From: Rallus limicola
Lineage: Eukaryota > Chordata > Aves > Gruiformes > Rallidae
Direction of reading: 5' to 3'
Length of the DNA stretch: 64,000 nt
Assembly: GCA_022605955.1 (NCBI GenBank)
Contig: JAKCOZ010000001.1
Location: 97,992,211-98,056,210, forward strand
The notes under the pieces: model-generated
The model's input: only the letters and a program-made list of their open reading frames with translations
What the model was told of the DNA's origin: nothing
The model's database searches: none
In this document: piece by piece, positions 26,370 to 34,222 of the stretch
Numbering within the stretch: the first letter of the stretch is position 1
Layout: each line of letters begins with the position of its first letter
Program-made: the position numbers and the translations under genes

Positions 26370-26490
26370 GATAGTGAGTATAATTATTTACATCATACAG
26401 GTAGAAGATCATCAGCAGAAGAGGTTAAATGACTTGCCAGAAGGCATACAGAAAAGAAGTGGAAGAAAACCACCCACAAATTCAAGGATA
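26370..26490 (+). mobile_element. Ancient MIR-like SINE fragment
   Basis: The segment AGAGGTTAAATGACTTGCC (26419-26437), followed by AAGG-CATACAG and AGAAGTGG, aligns with the MIR core GAGGTTAAGTAACTTGCCCAAGGTCACACAG...AAGTGG. The preceding TTTACATCATACAG fits the MIR TTTTACAG segment. Divergence is high, as expected for a family that predates amniote radiation. The upstream boundary could extend to about 26310 but is unclear. Confidence 0.55.
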
Positions 26491-27200
26491 GTTTCTGTAC
26501 CTTGGGCAGTTCTGAAAGCTAGAACTACACAACATCATCTCCTCTAAGATGTCTTTTCGTAACATGGATAAACATGTCTCTCATTGCTCTCATTCATGCT
26601 TGGATGACACAGATTCAATTTTCTTAACCATGTGTGACAGTAACTAACCTTAAAATTTTGGGGAATTTCTACCTTAAGGAGTCTGTACTGATTGTTTTAA
26701 TAAAAGAAGAATTTGGAAGATCTCACTGTTGAGTCTCATCTTTGATGGTACCAACAACAGTAGGTAAAGTTCTCTTCCTAAGCTTAATTGCCCTGGAAAA
26801 GACTAAAAACATTGAAAAAACTATTTTACCTAACACTTAATAATTTAAATGTATATTTGCAGGCACCCAGAAGACACCAAAATAAAGAACAGTAAATAGA
26901 GTCTTTTGTTCTGAAGAAATTTGCCTACTTTCCATAACTGAAAGTGTAACAGTAGATAATCTGTATCCTGACTGTAAAGGTTTTGGTGGTGTTTCATGTG
27001 ATGGACTCACAACAAACTAGGGAAGTGGGGCTTTCTGCAAACTACTTAGGAAACAATAGTCTGATAGTTTGCTGTCGTAATGGAAGGCTGTTTTGAGAAG
27101 ATTTTGCCTGTCCAGATCCAAGTGGGGAGGGACTGCCAGAGGGGTGGAAGACAGGCTTGTAGATCAAAACTGTTTTGATAAATTGGAGAAATGACCTGGA
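26491..27200. other. Non-coding sequence, nothing recognised
   Basis: AT-rich spacer between the MIR-like fragment and the G-quadruplex tract. No coding or repeat signature was recognised. Confidence 0.5.
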
Positions 27201-27228
27201 GGGGGTGGGGCGGGGGGGGGGTGGGGGG
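27201..27228 (+). other. G-quadruplex-forming tract
   Basis: Four G-runs of 5, 4, 10 and 6 are separated by single bases (T, C, T). This satisfies the strictest G3+N1-7 quadruplex pattern with one-base loops. It lies about 215 bp beyond the 3' end of the nearly full-length CR1 and inside no gene that I can see. Confidence 0.85.
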
Positions 27229-27442
27229 AAGTAGGCTGAACTTCATTAGGGACAATTGCAAGGTGCATTAGATAAAAGTAACTGGTTGTGCAAAGACAAG
27301 CAGATGAACAGCAAGCTAGCTTGTCCATGGAAAGGGACTTGCAAATTTTTGAGGATAAAACCAGAAGTATGATGCTGAAAACCAGGGAAAGGTATACCAG
27401 GGTATGTCAGCAGGTTTGGTTTAGAAGATATGTGCATCTTAC

Positions 27443-27462
27443 ACAATCACAGAATCACAGAA
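27443..27462 (-). repeat. CR1 3' terminal octamer repeats
   Basis: CACAGAAT-type octamers in tandem on the plus strand read as ATTCTGTG on the element's sense strand. This is the conserved CR1 tail thought to prime reverse transcription, and it fixes the 3' end of the element. Confidence 0.9.
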
Positions 27463-27526
27463 TCTTAGGGGTTGGAAGGGACCTCAAGAGATCATCGGGT
27501 CCAACCCCCCTGCCAAAGCAGGCTCC

Positions 27527-30499
27527 CTATCTCATACTACATAGATAGGCGTCCAGACGAGACTTGAATATCTCCAGAGAAGGAGACTCCACCACCTCCC
27601 TGGGCAGCCTATTCCACTGCTCCGTCACCCTCACTGTGAAAAAGTTCTTCTGCATGTTGGTGCGGAACTTCCTATGCTCTAGCTTACAGCCATTGCCCCT
27701 AGTCCTGTCCCCACAGACCACTGAAAAGGGGCTGTCCAATTCCCCCTGCAACCCATGTCTAAGATATTTATAGACATTAATTAGGTCCCCCCTAAGTCTT
27801 CTTTTTTCCAGGCTGAACAGCCCCAGCTCACTCAGCCTTTCCTCGTAGGGTAGATGTTCCAGGCCCCTAATCAACTTTGTCGCCCTTCTCTGGACTCTCT
27901 CCAGAAGGTCCCTGTCTTTTTTATACCAGGGGGCCCAGAACTGGACACAGTACTCCAGGTGGGGCCTGACCAACGCAGAGTAGAGGGGGAGGATCACCTC
28001 CTTCGACCTGCTGGACACACTCTTCCTGATGCACCCCAGGATCGCATTGGCTTTCTTGGCCACCAGGGCACACTGCTGGCTCATAGCCAACCTGTCATCA
28101 ACCAGGACCCCCAGGTCCTTCTCCTCAGAGCTCTTTTCCAACAGGTCATCCCCCAGCCTGTACTGATACAGTCGGTTGTTCCTCCCCAGGTGCAAGACTT
28201 TACACTTGCTTTTGTTGAATTTCATTTGGTTTCTCCCAGCCCAGCTCTCCAGCCTGTCCAGGTCTCGCTGAATGGCAGCGCAGTGTTCCTGCGTGTCAGC
28301 CACTCCTCCCAGCTTTGTGTCATCAGCGTACTTGCTGAGGGTGGATGTTATTCCCTCATCAAGGTCGTTGATGAAGATATTAAACAGGACTGGACCCAAC
28401 ACCGAGCCCTGGGGAACACCACTAGTCACAGGCCTCCATTCAGATTCTACTCCACTGATCACGACCCTCTGAGCCCGGTCCGACAGCCAGTTCTCAACCC
28501 ACCTCACTGTCCACTCATCTATCCCTTGTTTTCTCAGCTTCTCTATCAGGATGTTATGGGAGACAGTATCGAAAGCTTTGCTAAAGTCGAGGTAGATGAC
28601 ATCCACTGCTCTCCCTCCATCCACCCAGTTGGTAACGACATCATAGAAGGCTATGAGATTGGTCGAGCACGATCTCCCCTTGGTGAATCCATGCTGACTA
28701 CTCCTCATGACCTTCTTCTCTTCCAGTTGTTTGGAGATGGCGTCCAAAACAAGCTGTTCCATCACCTTTCCAGGGACAGAAGTGAGGCTGACTGGCCTAT
28801 AGTTACTGGGATCCTCCTTCTTGCCTTTTTTAAAGACTGGAGTGACATTGGCTATCCTCCAATCTTCAGGCACTTCTCCTGTAGTCCAGGATTTATCGAA
28901 GATGATAGAGAGCGGCTCCGCAATCACCTCCGCTAGCTCTCTCAGCACACGTGGGTGTATCCCATCCGGGCCCATGGATTTGTGTGCATCCATTCCTTTG
29001 ATTCGCTCCCGGACCTCCCTTACCTCAACTAGAGGGAAGCCATTCGTTCCCCAACCACTCCTACTTTCATCTGGGATCTGTGAGTCCCGAGAAGCCTTCG
29101 GAGTAAAGACCGAGGCAAAGAAGGCATTGAGTATCTCCACCTTCTCATCATCTCTCGTGACCAAGACACCCGCCTCATTCAACAAGGGACCTACATTATC
29201 CCTGGTCATCCTTTTACTATTCACATACCTGAAGAAACTCTTTTTATTGTCCTTTATTTCCCTTGCCAGCTTCATTTCTAAGCAAGCCTTAGCCCTCCTA
29301 GTTGCATCCCTACAGGCCCTGGCAACATCCTTATATTCATCCCGTGATCTCAGACCCTGTTTCCACAGTTTATAGGTCTTCTGCTTCCCTCTGAGTTTAT
29401 TCATAAGCTCCCTGCTTATCCATGCAGGTCTTCTGCCTTTCTTTCCCGATTTCTTACTCAAAGGGATGCACCTATTCTGTGCTTGGAAGAGGTGCTGTTT
29501 GAATGTTAGCCAGCTCTCGCAGGCACCCATTCCTTCAAACAAAGCAGCCCATGGGATAGCCCCTATTTGATTTCGGAGGAGATCAAAGTTAGCTCTTCCA
29601 AAATTCAGGGTAGCTATCCTACTTTTTGGCTTGCCTCTTCCACTCAGGATCTTGAACTCGACCATTTCATGGTCGCTTAGTCCTAAGCTGCCCCCGACAT
29701 TCACTTCACTAACGAGCCCGTCCTTGTTAGTGAAAACAAGGTCAAGCACCCGCCCACCCCTCGTAGGTTCCTGCACCATCTGTGTCAGGAAGTTGTCTTC
29801 CATGTACCGCAGAAATTGTCTGGACTGCATACGACTGGCCGTATTGCTTGCCCAGCAAATATCTGGGTAATTGAAGTCCCCCATAAGGACCAACGCCTGC
29901 GATCTTGAGGCTACTTCCAATTGCTTGTAAAACGCATTATCCACCCGCTCCTCTTGATCAGGGGGCCTGTAGTACACACCCACGACTATGTCACCCAAGC
30001 TGGCCTGTCTTTTAATTCTTACCCACAAACTCTCAACAAACGGTTCATCCCTACCCAGGTGGAGCTCAATACATTCTAGGTGCTCTCTAACATAAAGAGC
30101 AACTCCTCCACCTCGTCTCCCTAGCCTATCTTTCCTAAAAAGCACGTAGCCATCCATGGTAGCGTGCCAGTCATCCAGGCTGTCCCACCACGTCTCAGTG
30201 ATTGCAATGAGATCGAGGCCCTGTGACTGCACAAAGATTTCTAATTCTTCCTGTTTGTTCCCCATGCTACGTGCATTTGTATAAAGGCATTTTAGTGGGG
30301 GAGCAGATCCAGATATCTCCAACAGCTCACTGCGAGATTTTCGATAGGGGATGGGCAAAAGCAGCTCCACTGAGGAGTTCACGGAGTAATCCACAGAGTT
30401 ATCCCTACTCTCGTGTGAAGCAACATCCCCAAGTCTGCCATTGTGCTGTTGGCATTTATCTATTTCCCCCAGCAACTCGTGCTGTGGTTCCCAAAGCAC
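27527..30499 (-). CDS. CR1 ORF2: AP endonuclease / reverse transcriptase
   Basis: This frame of 990 codons has no internal stop. An APE-type endonuclease (about residues 68-285) has its catalytic or metal-binding residues in place: N75 in LYTNARS, E102 in ITETWW, YYRPP at 176-180, D208/N210 in GDFN and D276-H277 in LSDHEMV. The reverse transcriptase (about 505-790) shows [18 protein letters not shown] with D638, [11 protein letters not shown] at 692-702 and the catalytic YADD at 724-727. The C-terminal block [13 protein letters not shown] and [14 protein letters not shown] is typical of CR1. The product nicks DNA and reverse-transcribes CR1 RNA. The start is uncertain: the first codon given is GTG, the frame is open 17 more codons upstream to the ORF1 slippery site, and the first ATG is codon 79, inside the endonuclease. 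Translation therefore probably uses -1 frameshifting, reinitiation or a non-AUG codon. Confidence 0.93.
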   Translation of the reverse strand: MLWEPQHELLGEIDKCQQHNGRLGDVASHESRDNSVDYSVNSSVELLLPIPYRKSRSELLEISGSAPPLKCLYTNARSMGNKQEELEIFVQSQGLDLIAITETWWDSLDDWHATMDGYVLFRKDRLGRRGGGVALYVREHLECIELHLGRDEPFVESLWVRIKRQASLGDIVVGVYYRPPDQEERVDNAFYKQLEVASRSQALVLMGDFNYPDICWASNTASRMQSRQFLRYMEDNFLTQMVQEPTRGGRVLDLVFTNKDGLVSEVNVGGSLGLSDHEMVEFKILSGRGKPKSRIATLNFGRANFDLLRNQIGAIPWAALFEGMGACESWLTFKQHLFQAQNRCIPLSKKSGKKGRRPAWISRELMNKLRGKQKTYKLWKQGLRSRDEYKDVARACRDATRRAKACLEMKLAREIKDNKKSFFRYVNSKRMTRDNVGPLLNEAGVLVTRDDEKVEILNAFFASVFTPKASRDSQIPDESRSGWGTNGFPLVEVREVRERIKGMDAHKSMGPDGIHPRVLRELAEVIAEPLSIIFDKSWTTGEVPEDWRIANVTPVFKKGKKEDPSNYRPVSLTSVPGKVMEQLVLDAISKQLEEKKVMRSSQHGFTKGRSCSTNLIAFYDVVTNWVDGGRAVDVIYLDFSKAFDTVSHNILIEKLRKQGIDEWTVRWVENWLSDRAQRVVISGVESEWRPVTSGVPQGSVLGPVLFNIFINDLDEGITSTLSKYADDTKLGGVADTQEHCAAIQRDLDRLESWAGRNQMKFNKSKCKVLHLGRNNRLYQYRLGDDLLEKSSEEKDLGVLVDDRLAMSQQCALVAKKANAILGCIRKSVSSRSKEVILPLYSALVRPHLEYCVQFWAPWYKKDRDLLERVQRRATKLIRGLEHLPYEERLSELGLFSLEKRRLRGDLINVYKYLRHGLQGELDSPFSVVCGDRTRGNGCKLEHRKFRTNMQKNFFTVRVTEQWNRLPREVVESPSLEIFKSRLDAYLCSMR

Positions 30500-30528
30500 C
30501 TGCCTCGCCCCAGCAGCCTTTGTAATTT

Positions 30529-30556
30529 CCCCTTCCCCCTTCCTAACTAGTTTAAA
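30529..30556 (-). promoter_or_regulatory. Putative -1 ribosomal frameshift site at the ORF1/ORF2 junction
   Basis: ORF1 ends GCT TTA AAC TAG on the minus strand. T TTA AAC (30556-30550) is one of the most efficient eukaryotic -1 slippery heptamers, phased correctly with the ORF1 zero frame and immediately followed by the stop. After a -1 slip, reading resumes at 30550 and is in frame with ORF2 (51 nt to the GTG at 30499), with no stop between. A 6-nt spacer then leads to a G-rich run GG-AA-GGGGG-AA-GGGG (30543-30529). A 5-bp hairpin (30499-30495 with 30483-30479) lies further on. The geometry is seen directly; the function is inferred. Confidence 0.6.
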
Positions 30557-31417
30557 GCCCTATCAATGAGCCCTGCCGTCTCCTGAGCAAGGATCCGCTT
30601 TCCTCTATGGGACAGGTAAGCCCCATTAACAGTACTCATGTCCGGGGCAGAGTACACCATCCCTTGGTCAAAGAACCCAAATTTCTTGTGCAGGCACCAG
30701 CCTTTTAACCACTGATTCAATTCATGGGTTCTCCTGACCTTCTCTGAACCCCACCTCCCACAAGTGGGAATAGAAGAAAATATTATTTGGGCTCCTGCCC
30801 CCCCAATGAAGCGCCCTAGGTCACGAAATTCTCTCTTGATAGTACGCAGACTACACTTCGTGATTGCATCTTTACCTGCTTGAATTATCAATAGCGGGTA
30901 ATAATCAGAGGGTCTAACCAGCTCTGGGAGCCTTCTGGTTATATCCCTGACCCTGGCTCCAGGAAGGCAGCACACCTCTCTACGTGTAGGGTCTGGTCTA
31001 CATATGGGACCCTCTGTCCCACTGAGGATGGAATCCCCAACCACAACTACTCTTCTTTCCCGGTTTGCTGAGGCCGTCTCAAGGGGAGCAGATACTCTCC
31101 TCACCCTGGGCTTTCGCTTCCTCTGAGGCAGAGGGACCGTATTCATCTCCTCACATACCTCCCCTTCAACTTCCAGGGCCCCAAATCTGTTGCTTATGGG
31201 GACCTGGGGGGGGTGGGGGAGGGAGGCGAGGGGAGTGTCTACGGCAGCGAGTAGGGACCACCTTCCAGACTTCCCCAGGGTTTGGGTCACTCCCATTTAC
31301 CTGGCTAGAACAGGGCAGGGGGACCGCCTTCAGAGTTGTAGAATCTTCCTGGCACACTTCCCTCTTGGGAACAACAGGAAGAACCACAGCTGGATTATTG
31401 TGTTCAGTCATAGACAT
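30547..31417 (-). pseudogene. CR1 ORF1 with SGNH/esterase-like domain, frameshifted
   Basis: The ATG at 31417 opens a frame starting MSMTEHNNP that runs through a proline-rich part and then loses frame in an 8-G run on the plus strand (31206-31213). The adjoining frame carries on to the stop at 30547-30549. Numbered in that second frame (249 codons from 31296), the domain shows SGNH block I as VVVVGDSIL (GDS at 87-89). It also shows PGARVRDI and a block III-like QAGKDAI where the family usually has G-x-N-D. The final block is NGAYLSHRGK, where D-x-x-H-L-S is usual. ORF1 is the RNA-binding/gag-like partner in CR1. The single-base slip could be a real mutation or a sequencing error. The ORF1 stop directly follows a slippery heptamer. 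Confidence 0.8.
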
Positions 31418-31420
31418 GGC

Positions 31421-32147
31421 TTTTCAGCATCCATTGAAGAGAACAGGAACAATTAAGAAGTCCAGGTAACTTTATTTGCAGGGTAAAACTGCTCAGTTTA
31501 AAGAAGAAAAGTCTGATGAGAAACATTTGAGTAATCTTTAAGTATGTTGTCTAAGGCACAGAGGAAAAGAATGATCTGTTCCCTATCTTTGTGACAGATA
31601 TGACAAGAATGGACTTCATTTTTAGTAAGGAACCTTAAAGCTAAACATTAGATAATCTTTCAGGAAGAAAAGTGAAACAGTGCAACAGCTGCCTTAAGGA
31701 CATTCCATTGCTGAACACCTCTACAGCTTGGTCATCTACCTCAACCATCTCTGAGGCACAGGCTAAACCCTGTGAGTCTGCCCTGCCCCTAACCAATGGT
31801 TTTGCATGAGGCACCAAGCACAAAGGCCTTAAGGCCCAGACTGTGCAGATTTTATAATCTCATTAAAGCATAAAACATTTATAGTTGTCACATCCTCAAC
31901 AAAAAGTATAAACATACCAACTGTCTTTATTGATGCTTCCCTGGGTCTGCAGACAATTTGTAACACCCAATCAGAGGTGTGACCTGTGCGTTCCTCCCCA
32001 AGTGCAGACATCTGCTGTCACTCAGGGTAAAAGCCACAGGAGCATTACCTGAGGAGTGCTTAGGGTCTTGTCTTTGCAAATAACATGAGTGGGCAAACAG
32101 GGAGGGTCTTCCTGGACTTGTGTCGAATTAGCTTAGTTATGGTATTT
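31421..32147. other. Non-coding sequence, nothing recognised
   Basis: AT-rich flank of the CR1 5' end. Two 60-codon minus-strand frames (31641-31823 and 31829-32011) show no domains. No promoter or poly-A signal is tied to a gene. Confidence 0.5.
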
Positions 32148-32215
32148 CCAGGAGTTGTACTCAGTGATCCTTATGGGTTCCTTCCAACTCAGTAGACTCT
32201 TTGATTCTATGATTT
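32148..32215 (+). mobile_element. CR1 3'-tip fragment
   Basis: GTGATCCTTATGGGTTCCTTCCAACTC-like sequence followed by TTTGATTCTATGATTT matches the conserved last ~65 bp of CR1 (the family's GATCC...CCTTCCAAC...ATTCTATGAT) on the plus strand. It is severely 5'-truncated. Confidence 0.75.
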
Positions 32216-33820
32216 CTTCAGTATGCTTTTAGCATAATTGCAACACGGCAAGTGTAAGTTAAAATCAAGAGTAGGTAAATTAATGCACTGCTGATGAGAA
32301 GTCTGGAGAACTAAATATGTCATCTCCCATTTGCTCAGTATTGCTGTGTGTCTGCACAGGCATACATAGCTGAAGAAAGTGTTTCTGGGAGCTGGGTTTG
32401 GTACACTGGGCTGTTACTTGCTTTCTTTGGAGTTTAGTGTAATCGGACTGATTTATTTCAGCTGGAAATCTGATGCTTTATTTTTAACATTTAAACACAC
32501 AGAGTTTGATTTAATCTTCTGGGTTTGATTTAATCTTCTGGGAACCTTGAATGTCCTTAGGCTACCTTATTTCTGGTGAGATGAGGATTCAGCACACTCT
32601 ACAGCAGAAATATTTTGTATCTGTGTGTGAGTGTGGGCAGGTGTATGTGTACACAACCCCATGCTGGCCGTCACACTCAGGTCGTCCATTAGCTTTGGAT
32701 GAAAAGCAAGGCTGTGAGAATTCAGCTTGCAAGGATGTGGAGCAGTGGCTCTCACCTGTATCTCTACTGTGGTCTGTGTTTGTTTCCAGTGGAAAGAATT
32801 GCTGGGCAGTGCTTGGTCCTGTAACACCAGCCCAGCACTGGTGTCATAGTTCATAGAAGTTCATAGAACAGTTCATAGAAGAAAACCTAAGCAGGCAGTA
32901 GGAGCTGGAGAGGGTTGAAAAGAAATGGGTTCCTAAAACCCCGGGTTTTTTTGGGTCTTCAGATATTATAGCATGTTGTGAAGTGTTTTTCAAAGCATCA
33001 GTTAAGCAACGTGCAAGGTATTTCCTGGAGCATTTAATCACATGTAAATTAGATCGTTACAGCTGTACAAAGGTATTTCATTTTTGCCCTTAAAAAAAAA
33101 TGTAATATTGCTCTTAGGCAATGAACTTGAAAGAAGAAAAAAATAGTTTGTGGAATAATTCCATGAAAATGCATACGAGTATGAAGACATTGTCAGCAAT
33201 CATTTCAAAACCCCATTTATTCCACAGTGAACTTTGTACATGTCTGCAGGGGCTATAAAATGGAAAAAGATGGAAAGCAATTTATTGAAGCCAAACTGTG
33301 CCAAGCATAGATGCCTTGTCACCCATCCTGCAAAGGGGACTTTTGCCTTTCCACTTGTGCAAATGCCACCATTCTGGTGAATGACAATATACACAGTGCT
33401 GAAATCACTCTAGCCTCCCCAAAGAAGCTTTATTGATTCCCTGCTCTCATTTCTTCTGCTAAAAGAAGTGCAGATATAACTGCCAGTTGGCCTGGTGATC
33501 AGTTCTGCTTCTCCCACAGCCCAATGCTGAAGAGCCATGTGTCAATGCACACATTACCCATGTAAGAGTTGATCACTATTTTCTCAGGCTTGCTGGGTGC
33601 ATATAGAGATTCAAGAGCAGTGGCTCTTCAGACATGCTGGAAATGAAACAGAGCAGGTGGGTTCCATCTCACTTACCTTCAGGCATCTGGGTCGTACAGT
33701 GTGAGGTTGTAGGACAAGAACAGAGGGCTAGTGTAGATTTCAATGCCTGTGCTGAAGACATCTCTGTAATCTCCCAACACAGTGACAAAGTGATGTCTTT
33801 GACTGTCTAAAAATGAAGCA
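32216..33820. other. Non-coding sequence with small tandem duplications
   Basis: A perfect 19-bp tandem duplication of GTTTGATTTAATCTTCTGG spans 32504-32541. GTTCATAGAA recurs three times near 32850-32880. No gene was recognised. Confidence 0.55.
32504..32541. repeat. Perfect 19-bp tandem duplication
   Basis: GTTTGATTTAATCTTCTGG occurs at 32504-32522 and again, without a gap, at 32523-32541. The identity suggests a recent slippage event or an assembly stutter. Confidence 0.9.
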
Positions 33821-34222
33821 AATCATAGAATCACCAGGTTGGAAAAGACCTTTAAGATCGTCAAGTCCAACCGTTCCTGTCCTATGCTAAACCATATCCC
33901 TAAGTACCTGATCTACCCTTTTTCTAAACGCATCCAGGGAAGGTGACTCAACCCCCTCCCTGGGTAGCCTGTTCCAGGCCCTGACAACTCCTTCAGTGAA
34001 ATTTTTTTTCCTAACATCTAATCTGAACCTGCCCTGGCACAGCTTTGTGCCATTTCCCCTTGTCCTATCTCCTGTCACCTGGCTGAAGAGACCATTGCCC
34101 ACCTCTCTACAACCTCCTTTCACGTAATTGTAGGTGGTGATAAGGTTTCCCCTCAGCCTCCTCTTCTCCAGGCTAAACTTCCCCAGCTCCCTCAGCCACT
34201 CCTTATATGATTTGCCCTCCAA
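33821..34222 (-). mobile_element. CR1 3' fragment of a different subfamily
   Basis: The plus-strand tail AATCATAGAATCACCAGGTT marks the 3' end. The minus strand encodes the ORF2 C-terminus from about [11 protein letters not shown] through [13 protein letters not shown] and [13 protein letters not shown] to SPSLDAF and RDMV, closing at 33887. The C-terminus ([10 protein letters not shown]) and the 3' UTR differ from the nearly full-length copy (ending SRLDAYL...), so this is another CR1 subfamily. The ORF2 tail is still open (123 codons from 34258, including flank), so the copy is not very old. It is 5'-truncated near 34222. Confidence 0.9.

Larger units (their letters stand above)
27443..31420 (-). 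mobile_element. Nearly full-length CR1 LINE retrotransposon
   Basis: This is a minus-strand CR1 of about 4.0 kb with, in sense order, ORF1 (frameshifted), a short junction, intact ORF2, a 3' UTR of about 80 bp and the diagnostic octamer tail (CACAGAAT repeats on the plus strand, 27443-27462). It is non-LTR (Jockey/CR1 clade): it moves by nicking the target with its own endonuclease and reverse-transcribing its RNA there. There is no poly-A tail and no obvious target-site duplication, both normal for CR1. The 5' boundary is near the ORF1 start. Beyond about 31420 the sequence turns AT-rich, so most of the 5' UTR (and promoter) is missing or is very short. Open ORF2 indicates a young insertion relative to the other CR1 copies here. 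Confidence 0.93.

Noticed and set aside
27854..28936. Plus-strand open frame of 360 codons
   Set aside because: It is antisense to the conserved reverse-transcriptase part of CR1 ORF2, has no domain of its own, and is opened by the codon bias of the real gene on the other strand. The same applies to 28821-29375 and 29631-29870.
31065..31469. Plus-strand frames of 134 and 88 codons over the CR1 5' end
   Set aside because: They are antisense to CR1 ORF1 and are GC-driven shadows.
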